From an uncultured Lentisphaerota bacterium (GTDB taxonomy: Bacteria > Verrucomicrobiota > Kiritimatiellia > CAIQIC01), in the NCBI GenBank assembly GCA_903889245.1, contig CAISWQ010000047.1:115546-164758 (forward strand): a stretch of 49,213 nucleotides of DNA. Reading direction: 5' to 3'. The position numbers were made by a program, and so were the translations under genes. The notes below the pieces were generated by a model. The model made no database searches, was not told the origin of the DNA, and saw nothing but the letters and a program-made list of their open reading frames with translations. Position 1 is the stretch's first letter, and every line of letters starts with the position of its first letter. Positions 1 to 8,120 of the stretch are shown one piece after another.

Positions 1-1
1 C

Positions 2-337
2 GCGAAGGAGGAGGACGTCACGGTCATCTGGGTGCCGGGCTCCTACGAGATTCCGCTCGCGGTGCAGCAACTCGCCCGCGGCGGCAAGGTCAACGCGATC
101 GTCGCGCTCGGCGCGGTGATCCAGGGCGCGACGCCGCACGCCGGGCTGATCAACGCGCAGGTGGCGCGCGCGCTCGGCGGCATCGCCCTGCAGACCGGCG
201 TGCCGGTCATTGATGGCGTGGTCGCCGCCGAAAATCTCGAGCAGGCGATCGAGCGCAGCGGCACGAAGGCCGGCAACCGCGGCTGGAGCGCGGCGCAGTC
301 GGCCATCGAGATGGCGAACCTCGCCAGGATCCTGTGA
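2..337 (+). CDS. ribH: 6,7-dimethyl-8-ribityllumazine synthase, 5' truncated
   Basis: Condenses 5-amino-6-ribitylaminouracil with 3,4-dihydroxy-2-butanone 4-phosphate to make lumazine, the penultimate step of riboflavin synthesis. The reading frame is open from base 2, so the N-terminus lies outside the window. Visible family signatures are VPGSYEIPLA, GATPHAGLI (with the catalytic His) and the C-terminal TKAGNRGW...SAIEMANL block. The visible part is about 111 residues of a protein normally near 155. It is followed after 7 bp by nusB, a common pairing, and ribD and ribE lie 1.5 kb downstream, so this is part of a riboflavin gene group. The assignment is secure. Confidence 0.95.
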   Translation, partial: AKEEDVTVIWVPGSYEIPLAVQQLARGGKVNAIVALGAVIQGATPHAGLINAQVARALGGIALQTGVPVIDGVVAAENLEQAIERSGTKAGNRGWSAAQSAIEMANLARIL

Positions 338-344
338 GCGCGCG

Positions 345-842
345 ATGAGCAGCCGGCACGATGCCCGCCTGTGGGCGGCCCAGTTTTTATTCCAGCGCGA
401 CTTCAACGACACCGAGGTGGAAGCCGCGCTCGATGAGTTCTGGGCCGAGCGCAAGGCCAACCCCAACGCGCGCGTCTTCTGCGAGGCGCTGATCCGCGGC
501 GTGGAACTCTACCGCGACGAGATTGATGAGCGGCTGCGGCAGTATGCCGAGCATTGGAGCCTCGAACGCATGGGCGCGGTGGACCGCAACATCATGCGCG
601 TCGCGCTGTTCGAGATGCTCTTCTGCAAGGAGATTCCGCCGGTCGTCTCCATCAACGAGGCCGTGGACCTCGCCAAGGAGTTGAGCGGGCGCGAATCCGG
701 CAAGTTCGTCAACGGCATCCTCGACCGCGCGCGCAAGGACCTCGACCGCCCCGCGCGCGTCTCCGCCAAGAAGAAGGTCATGCCGCCCAAGCGGGAGCCG
801 GCCTTTGAGGACGACGAGGAGCCCAAGGACGACGACGAGTGA
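345..842 (+). CDS. nusB: Transcription antitermination factor NusB
   Basis: RNA-binding antitermination factor that acts with NusE/S10 at boxA in rRNA operons. The 165-residue protein starts MSSRHDARLWAAQFLFQRDF. It carries the NusB core: an R-x(4)-A-x-Q-x-L-(F/Y)-Q N-terminal helix, WSLERMGAVDRNIMRVALFEML and INEAVDLAKELSGRESGKFVNGILD. The ATG at 345 was chosen because the longer frame reading through ribH gives no family sequence and this ATG sits just after the ribH stop. The C-terminus carries an acidic tail (EDDEEPKDDDE) beyond the usual NusB end. It is probably cotranscribed with ribH. Confidence 0.95.
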   Translation: MSSRHDARLWAAQFLFQRDFNDTEVEAALDEFWAERKANPNARVFCEALIRGVELYRDEIDERLRQYAEHWSLERMGAVDRNIMRVALFEMLFCKEIPPVVSINEAVDLAKELSGRESGKFVNGILDRARKDLDRPARVSAKKKVMPPKREPAFEDDEEPKDDDE

Positions 843-890
843 CCGTCGCGCCTTCATCCGCCATCCACCTTTCACCATCTCCCATGTCCC

Positions 891-1802
891 ATGGCTAGCT
901 GGCTGTCAGCTCTTGCGCGCACGCGCAAACTTTTCTCCGACGCGCTTTCCAAGCTTTGGAAAGGCGGCGCGCCGGAGGGCGTCACGCTCGACGAGTTGGA
1001 GGAAAATCTCGTGCGCGCCGACGTGCCCGTGCCGTTGGTTGGCGAACTGATGGCGCACCTGCATCGTGAGGCGCGGCGCGGTGGCCCGGAGGCCGTGGCC
1101 GTATTACGCAAACAGTTGCGCGCCGCGCTTGGCCATCACGCCGACTTTGCCTGGGCTTCCGCGACCAGGCCGCGCGCGATCCTGATCGTCGGCGTCAACG
1201 GCTCCGGCAAGACCACCACCTGTGCGAAGCTCGCGCATCTCGCCAAGCACAGCGGCCAGCGCGTATTGCTCGCCGCGGGCGATACCTTCCGCGCCGCCGG
1301 CGTCGAGCAGCTCAAATGGTGGGCGAACCATCTCAAGTGCGAGATCGTCGCCGGGGCGACCGGCGCGGACGCGGCGGCCGTTGCGTTCGATGCCGCCGCC
1401 GCCGCGCAGGCGCGCGGCAGCGACGTGCTGCTGCTCGATACCGCCGGGCGCATGCACACCAAGACACCGCTGATGCAGGAACTCCAGAAGGTCGCCACTG
1501 CGCTCGCCAAGAAGATGCCCGGTGCGCCGCACGAGGTCTGGCTCGTACTCGATGCCACGCTCGGCCAGAACGCGCTCGTCCAGGCACGCCAGTTTCACGC
1601 CGCGATTCCGCTGACCGGCGCGATCATCGCCAAGGTGGATGGCTCCTCGAAGGCCGGCTTTGTGTTCGCGGTCGCCAGGGAACTCGGCGTACCGATCCGC
1701 TTCATCGGCCTCGGCGAAGGCGAAGACGATTTGCAGCCGTTCGACGCCGGACATTTCGTGGCGGCGCTTCTCGGCGACGAAGAAAAATCTGCGGCCTCCT
1801 GA
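891..1802 (+). CDS. ftsY: Signal recognition particle receptor FtsY
   Basis: SRP-receptor GTPase that docks ribosome-SRP complexes at the inner membrane. Length 303 residues. A short helical N domain (about 1-85) is followed by the NG GTPase: P-loop GVNGSGKTTT (101-110), DTFRAAGVEQL (131-141), DTAGR (183-187) and the closing GLGEGEDDLQPFDAGHFVAALL. There is no long acidic A domain. The G4 motif, normally TKLD, reads AKVD (247-250), and the following GxxKGG reads GSSKAG; this is unusual but keeps Lys and Asp. Codons 19-25 contain a perfect copy of the TTTCCAA/TTGGAAA dyad. It lies between nusB and ribD, all on the plus strand. Confidence 0.93.
   Translation: MASWLSALARTRKLFSDALSKLWKGGAPEGVTLDELEENLVRADVPVPLVGELMAHLHREARRGGPEAVAVLRKQLRAALGHHADFAWASATRPRAILIVGVNGSGKTTTCAKLAHLAKHSGQRVLLAAGDTFRAAGVEQLKWWANHLKCEIVAGATGADAAAVAFDAAAAAQARGSDVLLLDTAGRMHTKTPLMQELQKVATALAKKMPGAPHEVWLVLDATLGQNALVQARQFHAAIPLTGAIIAKVDGSSKAGFVFAVARELGVPIRFIGLGEGEDDLQPFDAGHFVAALLGDEEKSAAS
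945..963. repeat. Dyad-family unit inside ftsY
   Basis: Perfect palindrome: CTTTCCAA (945-952), spacer GCT, TTGGAAAG (956-963). It encodes part of LSKLWKG in the FtsY N domain. This is a single unit without a partner 31 bp away, so chance resemblance is possible here. Confidence 0.55.
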
Positions 1803-1804
1803 AC

Positions 1805-1823
1805 TTTTCCAAGGTTTGGAAAA
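1805..1823. repeat. Dyad-family unit abutting the ribD start codon
   Basis: TTTTCCAA (1805-1812), GGT, TTGGAAAA (1816-1823), an 8-bp perfect palindrome whose last base is directly followed by the ribD ATG at 1824. The unit fills nearly all of the 21-bp ftsY-ribD gap. In RNA it would place a hairpin exactly where a ribosome binding site would lie, and no Shine-Dalgarno sequence is visible apart from TTGGAAAA. Confidence 0.8.
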
Positions 1824-2936
1824 ATGAAGATGCAGACCAACGACGAACAATGGATGCGGCGTGCGCTGGAACTGGCGCGGCGCGGCGAGGGGCTGACGCG
1901 GCCCAATCCGCCGGTCGGCGCCGTGTTGGTCAAGCGCGGCCAAAAAATCGGCGAGGGCTTTCACCGCATCGCCGGCGGCCCGCACGCCGAAGTGGTCGCG
2001 CTGATTGACGCGGGCAAGGCGGCGCGCGGCGCCACGCTCTACGTCACGCTCGAACCCTGCTCCACGTGGGGGCGCACGCCGCCCTGCACTGATGCGCTTC
2101 TCGCCGCCGGCCTTGCGCGCGTGGTCGTCGGCGCGACCGACCCGAATCCGAAACACGCCGGGCGCGGGCTGGAGTTGCTGCGTCGCAAAGGCCTGAAAGT
2201 TTCCGCCGGTATCTGTCGTGCTGAAGCCGAGGAACTCATCGCGCCGTTTGCCAAACACCAGCGCACGGGCCGGCCGTTCGTCACACTCAAGCTAGGCCAG
2301 ACGCTCGATGGCCGCATCGCCGATGCGCGCGGTTCATCGCGCTGGATCACGTCGCCCGCCGCGCGCGAGCGCGTTCAGGCGTTGCGCCGCCGCGCCGATG
2401 TCATCCTGGTCGGCGGCGGAACCATCCGCGCCGATGATCCCAGTCTGATGCCACGACCGAGCGAGGAGCGCTGTCCGCTACGCGTAGTCGTCACCGCGAG
2501 CGGCAAGCTGCCCCCGCGCAGCCAGGTGCTGCGCGATGCGTTTGCTGGTTGTACGCTGATCGCGACAACACCCGCCGGTGCGCGGCGGCTGAAAAAAATC
2601 AAGACCAAGGCCAGCCTGTGGTTGCCGCCGGCGCGTGGCAGCAAGGTTGATTTGGAAAAGCTTTTGATGACACTGGGCGGGCGCGGCTGTCTCCATGTTC
2701 TTTGCGAGGGCGGCGGTGCGCTCGCGGCGGGTTTGCTGCGCGCGGGCTTGGTGGATGAGCTGCTGCTTTTCATCGCGCCCAAAATCCTCGGCGGTGACGC
2801 GCGGCCCGCCATCGGTGACGGCTGGTTGCTCGCCCAGGCGCCGCAGTTTGAAATTCGTGACACGGCGCGCATTGGTTCCGACGTTCTGATTCGTGCCACT
2901 GTCACCAATGGCAAAGGACCAATGACCAAGGACTAA
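1824..2936 (+). CDS. ribD: Bifunctional pyrimidine deaminase / 5-amino-6-(5-phosphoribosylamino)uracil reductase RibD
   Basis: Carries out the second and third steps of riboflavin synthesis. The 370-residue protein has an N-terminal zinc-dependent deaminase domain (NPPVGAVLV near 28-36, HAE at 54-56, PCSTWGRTPPC at 78-88) and a C-terminal NADPH-dependent reductase domain (FVTLKLGQTLDGRIAD, GGGTIRADDPSL, CEGGGALAAGLL). The start is either ATG 1824 or ATG 1830. The last 11 residues (TNGKGPMTKD) are encoded by a heptamer-like repeat string, so the C-terminal tail looks overwritten by a minisatellite. It is followed after 3 bp by ribE. Confidence 0.95.
   Translation: MKMQTNDEQWMRRALELARRGEGLTRPNPPVGAVLVKRGQKIGEGFHRIAGGPHAEVVALIDAGKAARGATLYVTLEPCSTWGRTPPCTDALLAAGLARVVVGATDPNPKHAGRGLELLRRKGLKVSAGICRAEAEELIAPFAKHQRTGRPFVTLKLGQTLDGRIADARGSSRWITSPAARERVQALRRRADVILVGGGTIRADDPSLMPRPSEERCPLRVVVTASGKLPPRSQVLRDAFAGCTLIATTPAGARRLKKIKTKASLWLPPARGSKVDLEKLLMTLGGRGCLHVLCEGGGALAAGLLRAGLVDELLLFIAPKILGGDARPAIGDGWLLAQAPQFEIRDTARIGSDVLIRATVTNGKGPMTKD
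2903..2936. repeat. Minisatellite-like string forming the ribD 3' end
   Basis: Imperfect short direct repeats (ccaatggcaaagga / ccaatgaccaagga) cover the last codons and stop of ribD. Similar sentence-like strings recur upstream of ftsY (about 855-893, ccatc/cccatg words) and inside the kinase gene (48228-48261). They look like slippage-type repeats and not conserved protein sequence. Confidence 0.5.
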
Positions 2937-2939
2937 GTC

Positions 2940-3584
2940 ATGTTCACCGGCATCATCCAAAAAGTCGGCGAGGTGGCGGCGTTACAGCGCAGCGGTGGTG
3001 CGGGCCGGCTCGCGCTGAAGGCGGGCGCTTGGACGCCGCCGGTCGCGCCCGGCGAGAGCCTCGCCATCGAGGGCGTCTGCCTGACCGTCGCGCAGATTTC
3101 CGGCGAGGTGCTGCACTTCGACGTGCTTGAGGAGACGCTCGCCAAGACCACGCTCGGCGGGAAGAAGGCCGGCGACGGCGTCAATTTGGAACGCGCCGTG
3201 CGCGCCGGCGATTTTCTCGGCGGGCATATCGTCAGCGGTCACGTGGATGGCCCTGGCGAGATCGCGCGCCTCGGCCACGCGGGCGCCGACCGCGTCGTGG
3301 AAGTCCGCTGCGGCGCGGAAATCCTGCACGGCGTAGTGCCCAAGGGCTCTATCGCCATCAACGGCATCAGCCTGACGGTGGTCGCGGTCGCGGCGAACAC
3401 CTTCACGGTCCACATCATCCCGCATACCTGGGAGCACACCTCGCTCCGCGTCGCGCGCGCCGGCGACGCGGTGAACCTGGAGACCGACATCCTCGGCAAG
3501 TATGTGGAGCGCCAACTCGCCGCGCGTGGAAAAAAATCCAGCGTCACGCTCGACCAACTCCGCGCCGCCGGCTTCGCGGATTAG
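2940..3584 (+). CDS. ribE: Riboflavin synthase alpha chain
   Basis: Dismutates two lumazine molecules into riboflavin and the ribitylaminouracil precursor. The 214 residues form the expected tandem of two lumazine-binding repeats: MFTGIIQKVGEV with GESLAIEGVCLTV in the first, FLGGHIVSGHVDG linking, and GSIAINGISLTVV with IIPHTWEHTSL in the second. Length is typical (about 200-220). It starts 3 bp after ribD and is almost certainly in the same transcript; ribH at the window start supplies its substrate. Confidence 0.95.
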   Translation: MFTGIIQKVGEVAALQRSGGAGRLALKAGAWTPPVAPGESLAIEGVCLTVAQISGEVLHFDVLEETLAKTTLGGKKAGDGVNLERAVRAGDFLGGHIVSGHVDGPGEIARLGHAGADRVVEVRCGAEILHGVVPKGSIAINGISLTVVAVAANTFTVHIIPHTWEHTSLRVARAGDAVNLETDILGKYVERQLAARGKKSSVTLDQLRAAGFAD

Positions 3585-3595
3585 CGTGTCATGGC

Positions 3596-3624
3596 TTGAC
3601 ATTGCAGGCCGGCCTGCGTAAACG
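3596..3624 (+). promoter_or_regulatory. Predicted promoter with palindromic operator for the GH16 gene
   Basis: TTGACA (3596-3601), 17-bp spacer, TAAACG (3619-3624). The spacer is almost filled by a perfect 14-bp palindrome, GCAGGCC/GGCCTGC (3604-3617), a likely repressor site. The ATG at 3630 is 5 bp after the -10 box, so the transcript would start at or next to the start codon. The -35 is a perfect match; the -10 is poor. Confidence 0.5.
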
Positions 3625-3629
3625 CGCGC

Positions 3630-4523
3630 ATGTTGTTTCCTTCCAAGGGTGCCTCGTTGGGTCGGCAGGTTGGCGTGCTGCTCTGCATGGCTGGGGCTTG
3701 CCTGTCCCTGCGGGCCGACCTGCCGCCGGGCGAATTCAAGATGGTCTGGTCCGATGAGTTCAACGGGACGACGCTCACCTCTTCCAACTGGAGCTACCGC
3801 TATCTGGGCGCGCGCAACGACGCCTACAACGTCAGCAACGCCGTGGCGGTGGGTGGCGGCGCGCTGATCATCACCACCTACACGCAGAACGGGACCAACT
3901 TTACGGGCATGATTGGCTCGCAAAATAAATTCGAGCACACCTATGGGTATTATGAGGCGCGCATTGATTTCGACAGCTCGCCCAGCATGTGGTCGGCCTT
4001 CTGGTTGCAGTCGCCCACCTACGGCAACCCCATCGGCGAGCCCGCCACGGCAGGCATGGAGATTGACGTGATGGAACACCGGGCGCGCAATTCAGCCAAC
4101 ACGGATATCTCCGGCACGGCGCACGCGGCCATCCATTGGGACGGCTACGCTGCCGACCACAAGTCCATGAGCTTCGACACCGGCAACCTCGGCTTGGCCG
4201 CCGGCTTCCACACCTATGGCGTGCTGTGGACGCCGACCTCCTACGCCTTTTTCATTGACGGCCTGGCGGTGTGGACCAACGTCACGCCCGTCTCGCAGCG
4301 CTCGGAGTACCTGATCTTGAGCTCCGAGGTGCGCAGCAACAACTGGGCGGGCACCTTCCCCGTGGGCGGCTATGGCGACCTCGGCAGCAGCACCACCAAG
4401 ATGACCGTGGACTATGTGCGCGTCTACGAGGCTGTGCCGGAACCCACCACGCTATGGCTGCTGGGCTTGGGTGTCGGCGGTCTGTGGCTTTGGCGTCGCC
4501 ACCGCCGCTGGATGGGGGCCTGA
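3630..4523 (+). CDS. Secreted glycoside hydrolase family 16 protein with PEP-CTERM anchor
   Basis: Probable endo-acting beta-glucanase or galactanase (laminarinase/carrageenase type). Signal peptide at about 1-29 (VGVLLCMAGACLSL), then a GH16 jelly-roll fold: VWSDEFNGTTL near 39, YGYYEARIDF, SAFWLQ and the catalytic ExDxxE as EIDVME (Glu144 nucleophile, Asp146, Glu149 acid/base). From residue 269 it ends with a PEP-CTERM signal: VPEPTTLW, a hydrophobic helix and an Arg-rich tail. This predicts processing by an exosortase, which is not encoded in this window. Substrate cannot be read from sequence. It is followed after 5 bp by the DUF6807 gene. Confidence 0.88.
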   Translation: MLFPSKGASLGRQVGVLLCMAGACLSLRADLPPGEFKMVWSDEFNGTTLTSSNWSYRYLGARNDAYNVSNAVAVGGGALIITTYTQNGTNFTGMIGSQNKFEHTYGYYEARIDFDSSPSMWSAFWLQSPTYGNPIGEPATAGMEIDVMEHRARNSANTDISGTAHAAIHWDGYAADHKSMSFDTGNLGLAAGFHTYGVLWTPTSYAFFIDGLAVWTNVTPVSQRSEYLILSSEVRSNNWAGTFPVGGYGDLGSSTTKMTVDYVRVYEAVPEPTTLWLLGLGVGGLWLWRRHRRWMGA

Positions 4524-4528
4524 ACACC

Positions 4529-5425
4529 ATGCACAACATAAAAAGCCAACGGGCCGCGGTGCTGGTGAATCTGCTGGGCGTGTTGGCGGCGCTGACTCCG
4601 GCCCGCGCCTTCGAGGTCGCCCAGGACGTCTCGAACCTGACGTTCACCGCTGGCGGCAAGCCCGTGCTGGCCTATCGCCACGCCGGCTATCCCTGCAAGC
4701 CCTATGCGGCGCAACTCTGGACGCCCGCTGGCGTCGCCGTGCTGCGCGACGCGCCGCACGACCACAAGCATCACCACGCGCTGATGTTCGCACTCTCCGC
4801 CGCCGGCACGAGCTTCTGGGAAGAGACCGCGAAGGGCGGCTTCCAGATCGTGCGCCAGCTTTCACAACGCGCCGATGGCCTGACGCAACAACTCGACTGG
4901 CAGACGCCCGCGAGCAACCTCGTCCTCAAGGAAACGCGCACCCTGCAACTGCACGCCTGCGCCGGTGCGACGCTGCTCACCTGGCGCACCAAGCTGGAAA
5001 CACCGCCGGGCTGCGCCGCCGTCGAACTGACCGGCCACCACTATTACGGCCTCGGCGCGCGCTTCCTCCAGAGCCTGGATGGACAGGGCGTGTTCCAGAA
5101 CGCGACTGGAAAACCGGGCGACGTGGTGCGCGGTGATGAGCGGCTCGTAGCCGCGCGCTGGGCCGCCTTCTCTGCGGCTACCGCGGGCCGGACCATCACC
5201 TTCGCCCTCTTCGATCATCCCGAAAACCCGCGGCATCCGAACCAGCTCTTCTCAATGGCCAAACCCTTTGGTTATCTCGCATGCACCCTGAACCTCTGGA
5301 AGGCGCCGCTCCTCCTCAAGGCCGGCGCGCCCCTCGACCTGCGCTACGGCGTGGCCTTGCTCGATGGCACCGCCGACGCCGCCCGGCTGGAAAAACTCCA
5401 GCGCCACTGGCTCGGTTTCCAATGA
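4529..5425 (+). CDS. Secreted DUF6807 (PmoA-type) protein
   Basis: 298 residues with a signal peptide at 1-27 (AAVLVNLLGVLAALTPARA). The rest matches the DUF6807/PmoA family, common in PVC bacteria and Bacteroidota and often next to sugar oxidoreductases or glycoside hydrolases. Signatures: GKPVLAYRH, RDAPHDHKHHHALMFAL (a His-rich cluster) and the C-terminal LRYGVALLDG. Biochemical function is unknown; a role in carbohydrate metabolism is inferred from context with the GH16 gene 5 bp upstream. ATG 4529 was chosen because it begins the signal peptide. The TGA stop (5423-5425) is the 3-bp spacer of a palindromic repeat. Confidence 0.8.
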   Translation: MHNIKSQRAAVLVNLLGVLAALTPARAFEVAQDVSNLTFTAGGKPVLAYRHAGYPCKPYAAQLWTPAGVAVLRDAPHDHKHHHALMFALSAAGTSFWEETAKGGFQIVRQLSQRADGLTQQLDWQTPASNLVLKETRTLQLHACAGATLLTWRTKLETPPGCAAVELTGHHYYGLGARFLQSLDGQGVFQNATGKPGDVVRGDERLVAARWAAFSAATAGRTITFALFDHPENPRHPNQLFSMAKPFGYLACTLNLWKAPLLLKAGAPLDLRYGVALLDGTADAARLEKLQRHWLGFQ

Positions 5426-5527
5426 TTGGAAAACGTCTGACGTAACATTTCCAAGGATTGGAAGGGGAGGTCGTGCTTTTTTCCAGGCTTGGACTTTTCT
5501 TCGCCGGCTTTTCCAGTCCCTGGAAAA
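5416..5527. repeat. Array of four TTTCCAA/TTGGAAA dyads
   Basis: Four units centred at about 5424, 5456, 5487 and 5518, spacing 31-32 bp. Unit 1: TTTCCAA-TGA-TTGGAAA (the TGA is the stop of the upstream gene). Unit 2: TTTCCAA-GGA-TTGGAAG. Unit 3 is imperfect. Unit 4: TTTTCCAG-TCC-CTGGAAAA. The compensating A-to-G and T-to-C change in both arms of unit 4 suggests selection for pairing. The array lies between convergent genes. Confidence 0.85.
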
Positions 5528-5529
5528 CA

Positions 5530-5560
5530 GCACGGCCAGCAGCCCTGCTGCTGGCCGTGC
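5530..5560 (-). terminator. Strong hairpin at the end of secDF
   Basis: Perfect 13-bp stem, GCACGGCCAGCAG (5530-5542) with CTGCTGGCCGTGC (5548-5560), 5-nt loop. Read on the minus strand it is followed by TGTTTTCC, a U-rich tail contributed by the adjoining dyad repeat, so it can act as an intrinsic terminator of the tgt-yajC-secDF transcript. On the plus strand no U tract follows. Confidence 0.65.
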
Positions 5561-5581
5561 GCCGGAAAGTCTGACGAGCCG

Positions 5582-8080
5582 TCAGATGGAGGTGACCTTC
5601 TTCTCGCGGTGGAAGAGCAGGACGAACGGCGTGGCGACGTAGATGGTCGAGTACACGCCGGCGGTCATGCCGATCAGCAGGCAGAGCGTCAGGCTGCGCA
5701 GCTCGCCGCCGCCGAAGAGGAAGAGCGCAAGCACGCTCAACATCGTGACGCCGCTGGTCAGGATCGTGCGGCTGAGCGAGAGGTTGATCGCCTCGTTGGC
5801 GATCTCGCGATAGCTCTTGCCGCGGGCCAGCTTCACGTTCTCGCGAATCCGGTCGAAGATGACGATGGTGTCGTTGACCGAGTAGCCGATGATGGTCAGC
5901 ACGGCGGCGACGATGCTCATGTTCAACTGTTCGCCAAGGACGCAATAGACGCCGACCGCGACGAGCACGTCGTGCAGCAGCGACATGATTGCGCCGACGG
6001 CGTAGGGGAACTCGAAGCGGATGGCGATGTAGATGGCCATCAGGACCAGCGAGATCAGGACCGCGTAGAGGGAGCGCTGCGCAAGCTCATAGCTCATCTT
6101 CGGGCCGATGCTGTCGCGCTTGACGAGCTGGTAACCCTGCTGCTTGAAGGCGTCCTGCACGGTGCTGATGACCTTGTCGCTCTCCTCGACGCTGGTGTTG
6201 ATCTGCAGGCGCTTGGCGGCGACGCCGGCCTGCACGGTGGTCTCGGCCTGGTACTGGATGACGGCATCCTTGATGCCGGCGGCGGCGACGGCGGCGCGGA
6301 TCTTGTCGGTGGGCACTTCCTGTTTGAACTGGAAGCCCAGGGTGGCGCCGCCGGCGAACTCGACGCCGAGCACTTTCCTGCCCTGGTGCAGGGTGACGGC
6401 CCAACTGCCGAGGATGACGACGCCGGAGAGGATCGCGCAGTATTTCCAGGCGCCAATGAAGTTGATGCTGGGCACCTTCTTGAAGAGCTCCAGCATGTGG
6501 ATCCGCTTCAGGTTGGTGTATTCCGCCAGGACGTTGAAGACCATGCGGGTGACGACCAGCGCGGTGTACATGCTCAACACGATGCCGGCGGCGAGCGTGA
6601 CCGCAAAGCCGCGGATGGCGCCCGAGCCCAGCCAGAACAGGATGAAGGCCGAGAACAGGGTGGTGACGTTGGAGTCGAAGATCGCGCTGAAGGCCTTGTG
6701 GTAGCCGGCGGTGATCACGCTCTTGAGGTCCTTGCCCAGGTTCTGTTCCTCGCGCATGCGCTCGTAGATCAGCACGTTGGCATCCACCGCCATGCCGATG
6801 GTCAGCACGATGCCGGCGATGCCGGGCAGGGTGAGCGTGGGCAGGTGGAGGCCGCCGCTGGCGGTGGAGGGGTCGAACATCTGCAGCACCGCGCCGATGA
6901 GCAGCAGCGCCGAGGGCAGCAGCACCACGTTCCAGATCAGCGCGAAGTTGGCGATCAGGCCGGCGAGGAAATAATAGCCGGCCATGAAGATCACGACCGC
7001 GAGGCAGCCGATGATGGTCGCGGTCTTGCCGGCGGCGATGGAGTCGGCGCCGAGCGCGGGATCCACCACGCGTTCCTCGATCACCTTGACGCGCGCGGGC
7101 AGCGCGCCGGACCGCAGCACGAGCGAGAGGTCCTGGGCTTCCGCGAACGTGAAGTTGCCGCGGATGATCGCCTGCCCGTTCGGGATTTCGTCCTCGAGGT
7201 GCGGCGCGGAGATGACGTTGCCATCGAGCACGATCGCCAGGTAGCGCGGGATATTCTGGTCCACGTTCTCGCTGCCGCGCGCGGAGTAGCGCTTGGTCAG
7301 GTTCCAGAACTTGCGGGCGGAATCCTTGTCGAGTTGCAACGTCACATAGGGCCGGTTCAACTGGTCATATTCATAACCGGCGCTGCGCAGGTTGCTGCCC
7401 TCGATCTCCGCCTTCTTGCTGATGTAATAGGGCTGATAGAGGGTCTGGCCGTTGATGACGTTCTTCTCCAGCAGCATCTCGTAGCCGGGTGGCACCTTGA
7501 AGGTGGTGACGGCCGCGCGCACGGCTTCCTCGGTATTGGTGCCGTCCTTCGTCCGGTCGCGCAGCAGATATTCGCCGCCGCGGTAATGGCCGCCGGCGCC
7601 GGGATCTTCCACGGTGATCGGCTTGAAACCGTCCGGCAACTGGTGCCGCTCAAAAAGCTGGCGGATCAACGCGGTGTTGTCCTTGTGCACCATGCGGAAT
7701 TCGAGGTAGGCCACGCCCTGGATGTTGCCCAGCGCGCGGTCGCGGTCCTTCGAGCCCAAGCCGGGCAGTTCGACGACGATGCGGTCTGCGCCCTCGGCCT
7801 GGATGTTCGGCTCCGCCACGCCCATCGAGTCAATACGGTTGCGGATGACCTCGATCGCCTGCTCCTGGGCCTTCTTGAGGCTCAACGTGCCCAGCTTGCT
7901 CTGGTCCACTTCCAGCACATAGCGCAGGCCGCCGGCGAGGTCGAGGCCGAGCGTGATCTTCTTCTTGTCGGTCGGCAGGGGCTGGCGCATTTTCAGCACA
8001 TGATCCGGCAGGACCACCCAGAGCGAGAGCGCGGTCAGCACGAGCAAAAGCAGCCATTTCATCTTTTCTTTGTTAGCCAT
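5582..8080 (-). CDS. secDF: Protein translocase subunit SecDF (fused SecD and SecF)
   Basis: Membrane RND-type factor that uses proton-motive force to help SecYEG export. Length 832 residues, a natural fusion. SecD part: first membrane helix at 9-25, LGLDLAGGLRYVLEVD, a large periplasmic P1 domain, then LPGIAGIVLTIGMAVDANVLIYERMREE. SecF part: VLGVEFAGGATLGF and LTIIGYSVNDTIVIFDRIRENV, ending in a basic tail. The ATG at 8080 (MANKEKMKW) was chosen over the longer frame because GGAGG lies 9 bp upstream and the 38 extra residues are not SecD-like. It is third in a minus-strand operon after tgt and yajC, the classical order. Confidence 0.95.
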   Translation of the reverse strand: MANKEKMKWLLLLVLTALSLWVVLPDHVLKMRQPLPTDKKKITLGLDLAGGLRYVLEVDQSKLGTLSLKKAQEQAIEVIRNRIDSMGVAEPNIQAEGADRIVVELPGLGSKDRDRALGNIQGVAYLEFRMVHKDNTALIRQLFERHQLPDGFKPITVEDPGAGGHYRGGEYLLRDRTKDGTNTEEAVRAAVTTFKVPPGYEMLLEKNVINGQTLYQPYYISKKAEIEGSNLRSAGYEYDQLNRPYVTLQLDKDSARKFWNLTKRYSARGSENVDQNIPRYLAIVLDGNVISAPHLEDEIPNGQAIIRGNFTFAEAQDLSLVLRSGALPARVKVIEERVVDPALGADSIAAGKTATIIGCLAVVIFMAGYYFLAGLIANFALIWNVVLLPSALLLIGAVLQMFDPSTASGGLHLPTLTLPGIAGIVLTIGMAVDANVLIYERMREEQNLGKDLKSVITAGYHKAFSAIFDSNVTTLFSAFILFWLGSGAIRGFAVTLAAGIVLSMYTALVVTRMVFNVLAEYTNLKRIHMLELFKKVPSINFIGAWKYCAILSGVVILGSWAVTLHQGRKVLGVEFAGGATLGFQFKQEVPTDKIRAAVAAAGIKDAVIQYQAETTVQAGVAAKRLQINTSVEESDKVISTVQDAFKQQGYQLVKRDSIGPKMSYELAQRSLYAVLISLVLMAIYIAIRFEFPYAVGAIMSLLHDVLVAVGVYCVLGEQLNMSIVAAVLTIIGYSVNDTIVIFDRIRENVKLARGKSYREIANEAINLSLSRTILTSGVTMLSVLALFLFGGGELRSLTLCLLIGMTAGVYSTIYVATPFVLLFHREKKVTSI

Positions 8081-8120
8081 GAACGTAGTCCTCCGGAAAT
8101 CAAAAACGGTCGGCGGGGCC

